A DNA stretch of 64,000 nt from JAWXUE01 sp044432925 (GTDB lineage Bacteria > Bacillota_I > Bacilli_A > Acholeplasmatales > Anaeroplasmataceae), in the NCBI GenBank assembly GCA_044432925.1, contig JAWXUE010000001.1, positions 39,092 through 103,091 on the forward strand. Direction: 5' to 3'. Below the pieces are notes generated by a model. The model saw only the letters and a list, made by a program, of their open reading frames with translations, made no database searches and was not told the origin of the DNA. Of the stretch, positions 8,448-17,845 are shown one piece after another (the first letter of the stretch is position 1; the number at the start of each line of letters is the position of its first letter). A program made the translations under genes and the position numbers.

Positions 8448-8707
8448 TGTCAAAAAGAGTATTTTTGTTATTAGTAATAATAATTCTATTAGCTATAGGA
8501 GTAGGATTTACTACTTTAGAAACATCTAGTATGCAATCTGATATGAATAACTTTGAGAATGAATTAGTAACCGGTAATGGAGTAACAACAACAATTAACA
8601 ATTCATCTTTTTTAGGAGATGTTGCATTAAAAATACAAAGTGTAATAGACTTAATAATGGGTGCATTTTTAACATTTTTAAATAAACTTATATCTATATT
8701 CAATTAA
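8447..8707 (+). CDS. Small membrane protein in the spoIIP/yqxA position
   Basis: This 86-residue protein has one N-terminal transmembrane helix (about residues 4-22), an extracytoplasmic linker rich in Asn and Thr, and a hydrophobic amphipathic C-terminus (VALKIQSVIDLIMGAFLTFL). Its ATG overlaps the gpr stop, so it is translated with gpr. In Bacillus, spoIIP and the small membrane protein yqxA follow gpr. This protein is far too short for SpoIIP but resembles YqxA in size, layout and location. A spore-related role is an inference from position; sequence identity is not established. Confidence 0.7.
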   Translation: MSKRVFLLLVIIILLAIGVGFTTLETSSMQSDMNNFENELVTGNGVTTTINNSSFLGDVALKIQSVIDLIMGAFLTFLNKLISIFN

Positions 8708-8764
8708 GTGTTTATTTAAAAGGTAAATAATGGTATAATTTACTTTATTAAAGGGGGGTACATT

Positions 8765-9328
8765 ATGAATATACCTAATCAATTAACATTATTAAGAATA
8801 ATATTAATACCAGTAATGGTTTTAATAGCATACTTGGACATCTTCCAACAAACTATTTTTCTAAATATATCTCTAGCAAATTTTATTAACGTAATAATAT
8901 TTGCTGTTGCATCTTTAACAGATTTATTAGATGGAATGATAGCTAGAAAATATAATATGGTAACAACATTTGGAAAATTTGCTGATCCATTAGCTGATAA
9001 ATTATTAGTTATGACAGCAATGGTATTATTAATGCAACAAGGAGTATTTCCTATGTGGGCTTTAATAGTAATATTATCAAGAGAGTTTATCGTAACTGGA
9101 ATTAGATTAGTAGCAGTAGAAACAGGTAAAGTTATTGCTGCATCAAATTTAGGAAAATTAAAAACAGCTACAACTATGATAGCTTTAATAGTATTATTCT
9201 TCTTCCAAATAAATACAGCAGTTGAAATAACAGCACAAATATTAGTTTATGTAGCAACATTTTTTACAGTAATATCAGGTTTTGATTATTTTTATAAAAA
9301 CCGTAAAATTATATTAGAAAGTATTTAA
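8765..9328 (+). CDS. pgsA: CDP-diacylglycerol--glycerol-3-phosphate 3-phosphatidyltransferase
   Basis: PgsA makes phosphatidylglycerol phosphate, the first committed step to phosphatidylglycerol and cardiolipin. The 187-residue integral membrane protein has an N-terminal IPNQLTLLR segment and the complete CDP-alcohol phosphotransferase signature, with D53, D56, G57, A60, R61, G70, D74 and D78 in the expected spacing. Four to six membrane segments follow. A very strong AAAGGGGGG ribosome site lies in front of the ATG. pgsA immediately before recA is a common Bacillota arrangement, here separated by 44 bases. Confidence 0.95.
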   Translation: MNIPNQLTLLRIILIPVMVLIAYLDIFQQTIFLNISLANFINVIIFAVASLTDLLDGMIARKYNMVTTFGKFADPLADKLLVMTAMVLLMQQGVFPMWALIVILSREFIVTGIRLVAVETGKVIAASNLGKLKTATTMIALIVLFFFQINTAVEITAQILVYVATFFTVISGFDYFYKNRKIILESI

Positions 9329-9372
9329 GTAAAAATAATACATCTTGTAATAATATAATTGGAGGTAATGAA

Positions 9373-10350
9373 ATGAACGAAAAAGAAAAGTTGTTAAAAG
9401 AAGCATTAAGCAAGATTGAAAAATCTTACGGGAAAGGATCTATTATGTTATTAGGAGACAATCCTTCCATGCAAATAGATGTAATCCCAAGTGGATCTAT
9501 CGCTGTTGATAAAGCGTTAGGTGTAGGTGGTTATCCTAAGGGTAGAATAATTGAGATATTTGGACCTGAGTCATCAGGTAAAACTACATTTGCATTACAT
9601 GCAATTGCATCAGCTCAAAAAAAAGGTGGCTATGCTGCATTTATTGATGCTGAAAATGCATTAGATCCAAAATATGCTCAAGCATTAGGGGTAGACATCG
9701 AAAATTTAATTTTGTCTCAACCAGATTCAGGGGAACAAGCATTAGAAATTGCTGAATCATTAATTTCTAGTGGAGTAATTGATATTATAGTAATCGATTC
9801 AGTTGCTGCATTAGTACCAGAAGCTGAAATTAAAGGTGATATGGGAGATTCTCATATTGGTTTACAAGCAAGACTAATGAGTCAAGCAATGCGTAAACTT
9901 GCTGGGATAATTAATAAAACAAAATGTGTAGCAATATTTATAAATCAAATAAGAGAAAAAGTTGGAGTAATGTATGGTTCTCCAGAAACAACTCCAGGTG
10001 GTAGAGCATTAAAATTCTATTCAACAATAAGAATGGATATAAGACGTGGAGAACAACTTAAAAATGGAACAGATGCTTATGGAAATAGAACTAATGTAAA
10101 AATAGTTAAAAACAAAGTAGCACCACCATTTAAAGTTGCTGAAGTAGAAATTATATATGGTATTGGAATTAGTAAATTAGGTGAAATAGTTGATATGGCT
10201 GTTAAACTAGAAATAATTGAAAGAGCTGGTGCTTGGTATAGTTATAAAGGTGAGAAAATTGGTCAAGGAAGAGAAAATGTAAAAATATTCCTAGAACAAA
10301 ATCCTAAAATAAAAGATGAAATAGAAAAAGAAACAAGAGCAAAAATATAA
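9373..10350 (+). CDS. recA: Recombinase RecA
   Basis: RecA forms the strand-exchange filament of homologous recombination and triggers the SOS response; it also handles DNA imported by ComEC. The 325-residue protein has Walker A GPESSGKTT (64-72), the Walker B strand IDIIVIDSVAAL, the L1 and L2 loop regions (GDSHIGLQARLMSQAMRKLAG and TPGGRALKFYS) and the C-terminal domain. It is somewhat shorter than the usual 345-350 residues, with the acidic C-terminal tail missing. GGAGG lies upstream and a strong terminator downstream. No LexA operator could be recognised by eye. Confidence 0.98.
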   Translation: MNEKEKLLKEALSKIEKSYGKGSIMLLGDNPSMQIDVIPSGSIAVDKALGVGGYPKGRIIEIFGPESSGKTTFALHAIASAQKKGGYAAFIDAENALDPKYAQALGVDIENLILSQPDSGEQALEIAESLISSGVIDIIVIDSVAALVPEAEIKGDMGDSHIGLQARLMSQAMRKLAGIINKTKCVAIFINQIREKVGVMYGSPETTPGGRALKFYSTIRMDIRRGEQLKNGTDAYGNRTNVKIVKNKVAPPFKVAEVEIIYGIGISKLGEIVDMAVKLEIIERAGAWYSYKGEKIGQGRENVKIFLEQNPKIKDEIEKETRAKI

Positions 10351-10353
10351 CAT

Positions 10354-10392
10354 AATCTAGAAGAATAGAAATATTCTTCTAGATTTTTGTTT
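10354..10392 (+). terminator. Terminator of recA
   Basis: A perfect 13-bp stem (10354-10366 with 10373-10385) and a 6-base loop are followed by a T-run. Confidence 0.88.
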
Positions 10393-10468
10393 TAAACTCT
10401 TACCAAATCAACATGATAATGTTATAATAAATAAGAGTAAATAAATAATTAGAAGGGAGCTATCTAAT

Positions 10469-12322
10469 ATGTCTTCAAAAACTTTATATAAATTAACAAT
10501 AATATTATTAGATGTTGTAGCGATATTTTTAATATATCTTTTAAGTAGTACAATAACTAAAAATATTACACCAACAGAATTAGCTCCTTGGTTTTATTTA
10601 ACAATATGTTCATTTACAGCAATTAAAGTGTTCGGTAATTACATAGTTGGTAATTATGAAATTCTTTGGATGTATAGAATAAGAAAAAATTTCGTTAAGA
10701 TGATACAAACTTGTATTGTTTTAAATATTATTGTATCAATAATATTTATGTTACTTTATTATAGTGATTTAACGGTTATGTCATATAACATAATAGTAGT
10801 ATCTATGCTAACAGAATTTTCATATATTTTTATAAGTAGATTTGTAATAACATATTTCATGGATAATTATTTCGATAAAGATGAAAAAATAAATATTCCA
10901 ACAAAAAGAACATTAATAATTGGTGCAGGTTCAGCTGGTAATATGATGCTAAATGAAATAGCAAATGATAAGTTTGGATATAACGTAGTAGGATTTGTTG
11001 ATGATAATGTTAATAAAATTAATACAACTATTAATGCTGTTAAAATATATGGTCCAATAAATAACATTAATAAAATCATAAAAAATTTAGATGTAAAAGA
11101 AGTAATACTAGCAATGCCTACAGCATCACCTGAAAGAATACAAGAAATAATAGATTTAATAGATTTAAAATCGGTTAATTTACATATAACTCCAGATAAG
11201 AATCAAATTCTTGAAGGTTCAATTTCTAAAACGATGCGTAAGGTATCAATCAGTGATTTATTAGGTAGAGAATCTATTGAATTAAATAAAACAAAATTAA
11301 AGGCTTTTATAAATAATCAAACAGTATTAGTAACTGGAGGGGGAGGATCTATTGGTTCTGAAATTTGTAGACAAATTTTAGAATATAATCCTAAACGTTT
11401 AATTATATTTGATATATACGAAAATTCAATGTACCAACTTAAAACAGAGTTAGATATATTTTATCGTGATAAAGATGAAAAACCGCAGTACATAGCCTTA
11501 GTTGGTAGTGTAAGAGATGAAAAAAGATTACAAACAATCTTTGAAGATTATAGTCCTAATATAGTCTTCCATGCTGCTGCACATAAACATGTTCCCTTAA
11601 TGGAAGACAGTCCATTAGAAGCTATTAAAAATAATATAGGTGGGACATATAATGTTGCTAAAATGTGTAATCAATTTAGAATTGATAAAATGGTTTTAAT
11701 ATCAACAGATAAAGCAGTAAATCCAACTAATGTAATGGGAACATCAAAAAGATTTTGTGAGATGGTTGTTGAAGCGTGGAATGAAGAAAGTGCATTTACT
11801 AAATATTCAATGGTAAGATTTGGTAATGTGTTAGGTTCTAATGGTTCAGTAATTCCTTTATTTGAAAAACAAATAGCTGCAGGAGGTCCACTAACAATAA
11901 CTCATGCTGAAATAAATAGATTTTTTATGACAATACCAGAAGCTTGTGGATTAGTAATAGAATCTTTAATTTATGCTGATGGTGGAGAAAAGTTTATACT
12001 AGATATGGGTAAGCCTGTAAAGATAATGGATTTAGCTAAAAAAATGATTAAATTATCTGGACTAACATTAGGAACTGACATTGAAATAGAAATAACAGGA
12101 TTAAGACCTGGAGAAAAACTTTATGAAGAATTATTATTAGATTATTCTAGTGCTAAAAAAACTCCAAATAAAAAAATATTTATTGAAAAATCAAATAATC
12201 CGTTTAATTTAAAACAAATAGATGAAATAATATATGTACTTAACAATACTACTTTTTATGAGAATAAAGAAATACTTAATATTCTAGATAAAGTTGAAGA
12301 GAAAAAAGTCGAAAGAAAATAA
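10469..12322 (+). CDS. Membrane UDP-GlcNAc 4,6-dehydratase, PglF/CapD/EpsC-like
   Basis: The 617-residue protein has four N-terminal transmembrane helices (to about residue 125), a CoA-binding-like Rossmann part (IIGAGSAGNMML), and a C-terminal short-chain dehydrogenase domain with TGGGGSIGSEICRQI and HAAAHKHVPLMED. The usual catalytic Tyr is replaced by Met in NVMGTSKR, which is characteristic of the large membrane UDP-GlcNAc 4,6-dehydratases. It converts UDP-GlcNAc to UDP-4-keto-6-deoxy-GlcNAc, the substrate for the aminotransferase at 15159. It has its own AAGGGAG ribosome site, a TATAAT box near 10425 and a terminator, so it is a separate unit from the capsule cluster. Confidence 0.92.
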   Translation: MSSKTLYKLTIILLDVVAIFLIYLLSSTITKNITPTELAPWFYLTICSFTAIKVFGNYIVGNYEILWMYRIRKNFVKMIQTCIVLNIIVSIIFMLLYYSDLTVMSYNIIVVSMLTEFSYIFISRFVITYFMDNYFDKDEKINIPTKRTLIIGAGSAGNMMLNEIANDKFGYNVVGFVDDNVNKINTTINAVKIYGPINNINKIIKNLDVKEVILAMPTASPERIQEIIDLIDLKSVNLHITPDKNQILEGSISKTMRKVSISDLLGRESIELNKTKLKAFINNQTVLVTGGGGSIGSEICRQILEYNPKRLIIFDIYENSMYQLKTELDIFYRDKDEKPQYIALVGSVRDEKRLQTIFEDYSPNIVFHAAAHKHVPLMEDSPLEAIKNNIGGTYNVAKMCNQFRIDKMVLISTDKAVNPTNVMGTSKRFCEMVVEAWNEESAFTKYSMVRFGNVLGSNGSVIPLFEKQIAAGGPLTITHAEINRFFMTIPEACGLVIESLIYADGGEKFILDMGKPVKIMDLAKKMIKLSGLTLGTDIEIEITGLRPGEKLYEELLLDYSSAKKTPNKKIFIEKSNNPFNLKQIDEIIYVLNNTTFYENKEILNILDKVEEKKVERK

Positions 12323-12323
12323 T

Positions 12324-12365
12324 AAATAAATACTACATCATATGTATGATGTAGTATTTATTTGA
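12324..12365 (+). terminator. Terminator of the dehydratase gene
   Basis: A 19-bp inverted repeat (12324-12342 with 12345-12363) begins within two bases of the stop codon. Confidence 0.8.
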
Positions 12366-12413
12366 TAGAATATTTTAAATAAAAGTTGTATAATATTATA
12401 AAGAGGTGTTAAA

Positions 12414-13685
12414 ATGAAATATTTCGGAACAGACGGAATAAGAGGGAAAGTTGGAGAAGTAATTACAGAAGAACTTTCTTATAAATTAGGTGCAGCATTA
12501 ATTAAATTAAATGTTGATACTGTTGTAATAGGTACAGATACAAGAGAATCAAAAAAAAAATTAACAAATGCATTAACTAAAGGTGCACTAAGCGTTGGGT
12601 TGAATGTAATTAATGCAAATGTAGTTCCTACACCAGCTTTAATTAATTATTCAAAAGATAAACAAATACTTGGTGTTATGATAACAGCAAGTCATAATCC
12701 TTATTATGATAATGGATTAAAAGTATTAAATAAAGGTATTAAATTATCAGAGGCTGAAGAATTATTAATTGAAGATGCTATAGAAGAAAATATAATTTCA
12801 GATAAAACAGGTACATTAATTGAAGATGATGTACTAGGACACTATTTAAACTTTATGAAACAATTTTTATTTAAATCAAAAATTAAAGTTGCAATAGATT
12901 GTGCTAATGGTGCTACTTATGAAAGTGGACCTAAATTATTTAAACAAGTAACAAATGATTTATTTATTACAGCAAATACTCCTAATGGAACTAATATTAA
13001 TAATGAAGTAGGTTCTACACATTTAAATCATATAAAACACTTTATGTTAGAAAATGATTGTAGTGTTGGTTTCTCATTTGATGGAGATGGAGATAGAATT
13101 TTAGCAGTTGAAGATAATAAAGTAGTTGATGGAGATCAAATAATATTTATTATAGCTAACTATTTAAAACAACAAAACAAATTAAATAAAGATACATTAG
13201 TATTAACTCAAATGAGTAACTTAGGAATATTAGATAGATTAAATGAATTAAAAATTAATTATGTTTTAACTCCGGTAGGAGATAAATATGTTGTTAGAGA
13301 ATTAATGAAAAATAATTATTCAATAGGTGGAGAAAATTCAGGTCATATTATTATGCCAGATTTATTATCTACAGGTGATGGTGTATTAGTTGCCCTAACA
13401 TTATTAAAAATAATGACAGAAACTAATAAAACATTACATCAATTATTAGATGGCATAACAATGTATGCTGATAAGATGATTAATTTAAAAGTAGAAGATA
13501 AAACAATTATCAATACTGATATAGTATTAAACAAAATTAAAGAAGTAGAAACTATTTTAAAAGATGGAAAAGTAATAGTTAGAGCAAGTGGTACAGAAAA
13601 CTTAGTAAGAGTTTCTGTTATGGCTAAAACTCAAAATGAAGTAAATAAGTATATCAAAGAATTAGTTGATATAATTGGAGGATAA
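12414..13685 (+). CDS. glmM: Phosphoglucosamine mutase
   Basis: GlmM converts glucosamine-6-phosphate to glucosamine-1-phosphate on the route to UDP-GlcNAc. The 423-residue protein begins KYFGTDGIRG, carries the phosphoserine loop TASHNP (Ser about residue 93), the metal-binding loop FDGDGDR, the sugar-binding GGENSGH and the C-terminal phosphate-binding VRASGTENLVRV. It is slightly shorter than the common 445-450 residues. The next gene, glmU, starts one base after its stop, so both UDP-GlcNAc steps are made from one transcript, which supplies the glycan cluster that follows. Confidence 0.96.
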   Translation: MKYFGTDGIRGKVGEVITEELSYKLGAALIKLNVDTVVIGTDTRESKKKLTNALTKGALSVGLNVINANVVPTPALINYSKDKQILGVMITASHNPYYDNGLKVLNKGIKLSEAEELLIEDAIEENIISDKTGTLIEDDVLGHYLNFMKQFLFKSKIKVAIDCANGATYESGPKLFKQVTNDLFITANTPNGTNINNEVGSTHLNHIKHFMLENDCSVGFSFDGDGDRILAVEDNKVVDGDQIIFIIANYLKQQNKLNKDTLVLTQMSNLGILDRLNELKINYVLTPVGDKYVVRELMKNNYSIGGENSGHIIMPDLLSTGDGVLVALTLLKIMTETNKTLHQLLDGITMYADKMINLKVEDKTIINTDIVLNKIKEVETILKDGKVIVRASGTENLVRVSVMAKTQNEVNKYIKELVDIIGG

Positions 13686-13686
13686 T

Positions 13687-15045
13687 ATGAAAACTTATGC
13701 AATTATAATGGCAGCAGGTTTAGGGACTAGAATGAAAAGTGATGTTCCTAAATGTGCATACAACTTATTAAATAAACCAATGATACAATATATTGTTGAA
13801 ACTTTAGAGGCTTCTAAAGTAGATGAAATAATAACTGTTGTTGGGCACAAAAGAGAAATAATAGAAGACATCTTACAAGATAGATCTAAATATGCTTTTC
13901 AAGAAAAACAAATTGGTACAGCTAATGCTGTAATGGCAGCTAAAGACTTAGTTGTTGAAGAAGGTCAAACAATTATTTTACCAGGAGATACTCCTTTAAT
14001 CGATGTTGATATTATAAATAAATTATTAAGTACTCATAAAAAAAATAAAAATGATTTTACAATTGGTACAATTGAACTAGAAGACCCAACAAGTTTTGGT
14101 AGAATTATAAGATCTAATAATAACATTGTTAAAATAGTAGAACATAAAGATGCAACTGATAGTGAATTACAAATAAATGAAATTAATACAGGTGTATTTT
14201 GTATAGAAAATAAATTATTATTTGATACATTAAAAGAAGTAAAAAATGAAAATGCTAAAAATGAATATTATTTAACAGATATAGTTGAATTAGCAGCTAA
14301 TTTAAATAAAAAAATTGGTTCATTTACAATTGAAGATACTTATAAATTGACAGGTATAAACGATTTATATACATTAAGTAAAATAGAAAACTCTTTAAGA
14401 AAAGCAGTAAATAAAAGACATATGTTAAACGGGGTTAACATTATTAACCCAGAAACAGTAACAATTTCTCCGGAATCAGTTATTGGTGCTGGAACAATAA
14501 TAAACCAAGGTTCAATTCTTTTAGGAAATAACGTAATAGGTAAAAACGTTGTAATAGGGCCAAATACTGAATTAGACCATGCAAAATTAGAAGATGGTGT
14601 ATTATGTAGACATTCAGTTATATCACATTCAACGGTTAAAGCAAATACTACAGTAGGACCATTTGCTCATATAAGATTAAATTCTGTAATAGGTAAAAAT
14701 GATCGTATAGGTAATTTCGTTGAAGTTAAAAATTCAATAATTGGAAATAAAACTAATGCAGCGCATTTAGCTTATATTGGAGATACAGATTGTGGTGATA
14801 ATGTAAACTTTGGTTGTGGAAGTATTACAGTAAATTACGATGGTAAAAACAAACATAGAACTACTATAGGAAATGGTGTATTTTTAGGTTGTAATAGTAA
14901 TCTAATAGCACCAATAAGTGTAGAATCTGATTCATATATTGCAGCAGGTTCAACTATAACAAACACAGTAGAATCAGGGGATATGGCGATTGCTAGATCA
15001 ACTCAAGTAAATAAAAAGAATTATGCAGGAAAGTATAAAAAATAA
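13687..15045 (+). CDS. glmU: Bifunctional GlmU, N-acetyltransferase/uridylyltransferase
   Basis: GlmU acetylates glucosamine-1-phosphate and couples it to UTP. The 452-residue protein has the nucleotidyltransferase N-domain (MAAGLGTRMKSDVPK, then GTANAVM and PGDTPL) and a C-terminal left-handed beta-helix of hexapeptide repeats (IGAGTIINQGSILLGNNVI and later) with the acetyltransferase signature NYDGKNKHRT. ATG 13687 is the start because GGAGG lies 5-10 bases upstream. A TTG four codons earlier precedes the ribosome site. A strong terminator follows. Confidence 0.96.
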   Translation: MKTYAIIMAAGLGTRMKSDVPKCAYNLLNKPMIQYIVETLEASKVDEIITVVGHKREIIEDILQDRSKYAFQEKQIGTANAVMAAKDLVVEEGQTIILPGDTPLIDVDIINKLLSTHKKNKNDFTIGTIELEDPTSFGRIIRSNNNIVKIVEHKDATDSELQINEINTGVFCIENKLLFDTLKEVKNENAKNEYYLTDIVELAANLNKKIGSFTIEDTYKLTGINDLYTLSKIENSLRKAVNKRHMLNGVNIINPETVTISPESVIGAGTIINQGSILLGNNVIGKNVVIGPNTELDHAKLEDGVLCRHSVISHSTVKANTTVGPFAHIRLNSVIGKNDRIGNFVEVKNSIIGNKTNAAHLAYIGDTDCGDNVNFGCGSITVNYDGKNKHRTTIGNGVFLGCNSNLIAPISVESDSYIAAGSTITNTVESGDMAIARSTQVNKKNYAGKYKK

Positions 15046-15093
15046 AAAACAATCATTTCAATTAGAAAAGTAGTTGAAATGATTGTTTTTTCT
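15044..15093 (+). terminator. Terminator of glmM-glmU
   Basis: An 18-bp stem (15044-15061 with 15074-15091) and a 12-base loop end in T-rich sequence. Confidence 0.88.
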
Positions 15094-15158
15094 ATAAAAA
15101 AATACTTTATTATGTTATAATAAAGATAAATGTTTTTAAAGTTAAGGAGTCAAAAATT

Positions 15159-16256
15159 ATGAAAAGAATACCATTAGCAACACCACATATGAGTGGGAAT
15201 GAACAAAAATATGTTAAAGAAGCTTTTGATACTAATTGGATTGCTCCACTTGGTCCTCAAGTGGATGCGTTTGAAGAATCAATTAAATCATATGTTACTG
15301 TTGATAATGCTGTTGCATTAAATTCAGGAACATCAGCTATTCATATGGCATTAAGACATGCTAAAGTACAAAAAGATGATATAGTGTTTTGTTCAACGTT
15401 AACATTTGCTGCATCATGTAATCCAATCATTTATGAAAATGCAACTCCTGTTTTTATAGATTCTGAATTAGACACATGGAATATGTGTCCTAAATCATTA
15501 GAAAAAGCATTTAAGAAATATCCTGATGCTAAGGCTTGCGTATTAGTTCACCTTTATGGGCAATCATCTAAAATGGATGAGATAGTTAAACTATGTAAAA
15601 AGTATAATTGTATTTTGATTGAAGATGCTGCTGAATCATTAGGTAGTACTTATAAAAATAAACAAACTGGTACGTTTGGAGATTATGGAATATTCTCATT
15701 TAATGGTAATAAAATAATTACAACTTCAGGTGGAGGGATGTTAGTTTCTAATATAAATTTAGATTCAGTTAGAAAATGGTCAACTCAATCTAGAGATAAT
15801 GCTCCTTGGTATCAACATACAGAACTTGGATTTAATTATAGATTAAGTAGTATTTGCGCTGCTGTAGGTAGAGGGCAAATGGAAGTGCTTAATGAAAGAA
15901 TAAAACAAAAACAAAATATTTTTAACACATATAAAAAAGAATTAGAAGGTGTTATAGAAATGCAAAACATGATAAGTGATGGTGTAAGTAATTGTTGGTT
16001 AAGTGCTGCGACACTTAAAACAAAAACACCAACAGAACTTATCAACTTCTTAAATGATAATAACATTGAAGCAAGACATGTATGGAAACCTATGCATCTA
16101 CAACCAATATTTGAAAAATATGATTACATATATGACAATACTTCAGTTTCAGAAGAATTGTTTAATACTGGTGTTTGTTTACCAAGTGATACTAAAATGA
16201 CTAAAGAAGAACAAATGTATGTAATTAGTAAAATCAAGGAGTGTTTCAATGTATAG
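15159..16256 (+). CDS. DegT/DnrJ/EryC1 aminotransferase, PglE-like
   Basis: This 365-residue PLP enzyme has the sugar-aminotransferase pattern: NSGTSAIHMALR for phosphate binding, EDAAES with Asp156, and the PLP lysine in FSFNGNKIITT (Lys185), followed by GGGMLV and GFNYRLS. Family knowledge makes it a UDP-4-keto-6-deoxy-GlcNAc 4-aminotransferase when paired with a PglF-like dehydratase (10469) and a PglC-like transferase (next gene). It opens the main glycan operon, with a TATAAT at 15116-15121 and an AAGGAG ribosome site. It overlaps the next gene by 8 bases. Confidence 0.9.
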   Translation: MKRIPLATPHMSGNEQKYVKEAFDTNWIAPLGPQVDAFEESIKSYVTVDNAVALNSGTSAIHMALRHAKVQKDDIVFCSTLTFAASCNPIIYENATPVFIDSELDTWNMCPKSLEKAFKKYPDAKACVLVHLYGQSSKMDEIVKLCKKYNCILIEDAAESLGSTYKNKQTGTFGDYGIFSFNGNKIITTSGGGMLVSNINLDSVRKWSTQSRDNAPWYQHTELGFNYRLSSICAAVGRGQMEVLNERIKQKQNIFNTYKKELEGVIEMQNMISDGVSNCWLSAATLKTKTPTELINFLNDNNIEARHVWKPMHLQPIFEKYDYIYDNTSVSEELFNTGVCLPSDTKMTKEEQMYVISKIKECFNV

Positions 16257-16857
16257 ATTATTTTTAAAAAGACTTATGGATTTTACATTAAGTTTAATTG
16301 CCATAATCATATTGTCACCAATATTTATAATTGTTGCTATATTAGTAAAGATTAAATTAGGTGGTCCTATAATATTTAAACAAGAACGTCCTGGTAAAAA
16401 TGAAAAAATATTTAAAATATATAAATTTAGAACAATGAATAATAAAAAAGATGAAGATGGAAATTTATTACCTGATGAAGTTAGATTAACTAAGTTTGGA
16501 AAAGTTTTAAGATCAACTTCATTAGATGAACTTCCAGGGTTATTTAATATTTTAAAAGGTAATATGAGTATAGTAGGTCCTAGACCATTATTAGTATCAT
16601 ACTTACCTAAATACAATGAAGAACAAAAGAAAAGACATAATGTTAGACCTGGTCTAACAGGTCTTGCTCAAGTTAATGGTAGAAATGCAATATCTTGGGA
16701 ACAAAAATTTGAATATGATATTGAGTATGTAAACAAAATAACTTTCTTTAAAGATGTTAAAATAATTTTTAAAACATTTTTAAAAGTAGTTAAAAGAAGT
16801 GATATCAATTCTGATACTTCAGCTACAATGGAAGTATTCGAAGGAACAAAAGAATAA
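16249..16857 (+). CDS. Monotopic phosphoglycosyl transferase, PglC-like
   Basis: This 202-residue membrane enzyme transfers a sugar-1-phosphate from a UDP-sugar to undecaprenyl phosphate, the initiating step of a glycan. It shows the re-entrant hydrophobic N-terminal helix (about 10-32), the GPIIFKQERPG motif, KFRTM, the catalytic Asp93-Glu94 in SLDELPGL, IVGPRPLL and the RPGLTGLAQV C-terminus. Its length equals the minimal PglC form, without the extra membrane domain of WbaP. With the dehydratase and aminotransferase, a diamino- or aminodeoxy-sugar such as a bacillosamine-type residue is the likely substrate (inference). Confidence 0.9.
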   Translation: MYRLFLKRLMDFTLSLIAIIILSPIFIIVAILVKIKLGGPIIFKQERPGKNEKIFKIYKFRTMNNKKDEDGNLLPDEVRLTKFGKVLRSTSLDELPGLFNILKGNMSIVGPRPLLVSYLPKYNEEQKKRHNVRPGLTGLAQVNGRNAISWEQKFEYDIEYVNKITFFKDVKIIFKTFLKVVKRSDINSDTSATMEVFEGTKE

Positions 16858-16870
16858 AGAGGTGTTTTAA

Positions 16871-17845
16871 ATGGAATATAATGTTTTAATATTAAGTGCA
16901 GGTAGAAGAGTTGAATTAGTTCAATGTTTTCAAGATGCTGTAAAAAAATTAAATATAAAAGCAAAAATAATAGCTGCTGATTGTAGTAATACAGCACCAG
17001 CATTATATTTTGCTGATGATAAAGTTATATTACCAAGAATATCTGAAGGTAACTATACAAAAAGTATAATTGATTGTTGTAATAAATTTGATATCAAATT
17101 AATTGTACCTACTATTGATACAGAACTTAAACTATTATCAAAAGATAAAACTTTAATTGAAAAAGAGAGTAAAGCCAAAGTGTTAATCTCAAATGAAGAA
17201 GTAATTAATATTTGTAGAGATAAAATAAATACTGATAATTTCTTAAGAACAAATAACTTTGGAGTTCCAAAGTTATACTCAAAAGAAGAAATAGAAAATA
17301 ATAAAATTAAATATCCATGTTTTATTAAGCCGATATCAGGAAGTTCTAGTATTGGTGCATATAAAGTTAATGATGAAAAAGAATTTAAATCATATAGTAG
17401 TGTTTTAGATGATTATATGTTACAAGATTTAATGGTAGGTGAAGAATATACAGTTGATGTATTCTTAGACTTTGATTCAAAAATAATAACTATTACTCCT
17501 AGAATTAGACTAGCTACTCGTGGCGGTGAAATTCTAAAAGGAAGAATTGTTAAAGATAAAGAAATAATAAATGATGTAACTAAATTAATGAATACATTAA
17601 AACCAATAGGTCATATTACAGTTCAATTAATGAAAACTAAAAATGGAATCGAATATATTGAAATTAACCCTAGATTTGGTGGAGGTGCTCCTATGAGTAT
17701 TATGGCAGGAGCAAACTCTTGTATTAATTTATTTAAATTATTAAATAATGAGAAATTAAATTACAATGAAGATTATAATGATAATGTAAACTTCTTTAGA
17801 TTTGATCAATGTGTAATGGTGAAAGAGGATGATCTATATGAATAA
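16871..17845 (+). CDS. ATP-grasp ligase-like protein of the glycan locus
   Basis: The 324-residue protein has an N-terminal Rossmann-like pre-ATP-grasp domain (VLILSAGRRVELVQ) followed by an ATP-grasp fold with FIKPISGSSSIGAYK, the VGEEYTVDVFLD strand and the metal-binding YIEINPRFGGGAPMS. ATP-grasp enzymes join a carboxylate to an amine or thiol through an acyl phosphate. Such proteins are often labelled carbamoyl-phosphate-synthase-like in capsule loci. It sits where pgl-type loci carry an acetyltransferase for the 4-amino sugar, so it may acylate that amine with an amino acid or other acid. The exact substrate is unknown. It overlaps the next HAD gene. Confidence 0.82.
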   Translation: MEYNVLILSAGRRVELVQCFQDAVKKLNIKAKIIAADCSNTAPALYFADDKVILPRISEGNYTKSIIDCCNKFDIKLIVPTIDTELKLLSKDKTLIEKESKAKVLISNEEVINICRDKINTDNFLRTNNFGVPKLYSKEEIENNKIKYPCFIKPISGSSSIGAYKVNDEKEFKSYSSVLDDYMLQDLMVGEEYTVDVFLDFDSKIITITPRIRLATRGGEILKGRIVKDKEIINDVTKLMNTLKPIGHITVQLMKTKNGIEYIEINPRFGGGAPMSIMAGANSCINLFKLLNNEKLNYNEDYNDNVNFFRFDQCVMVKEDDLYE

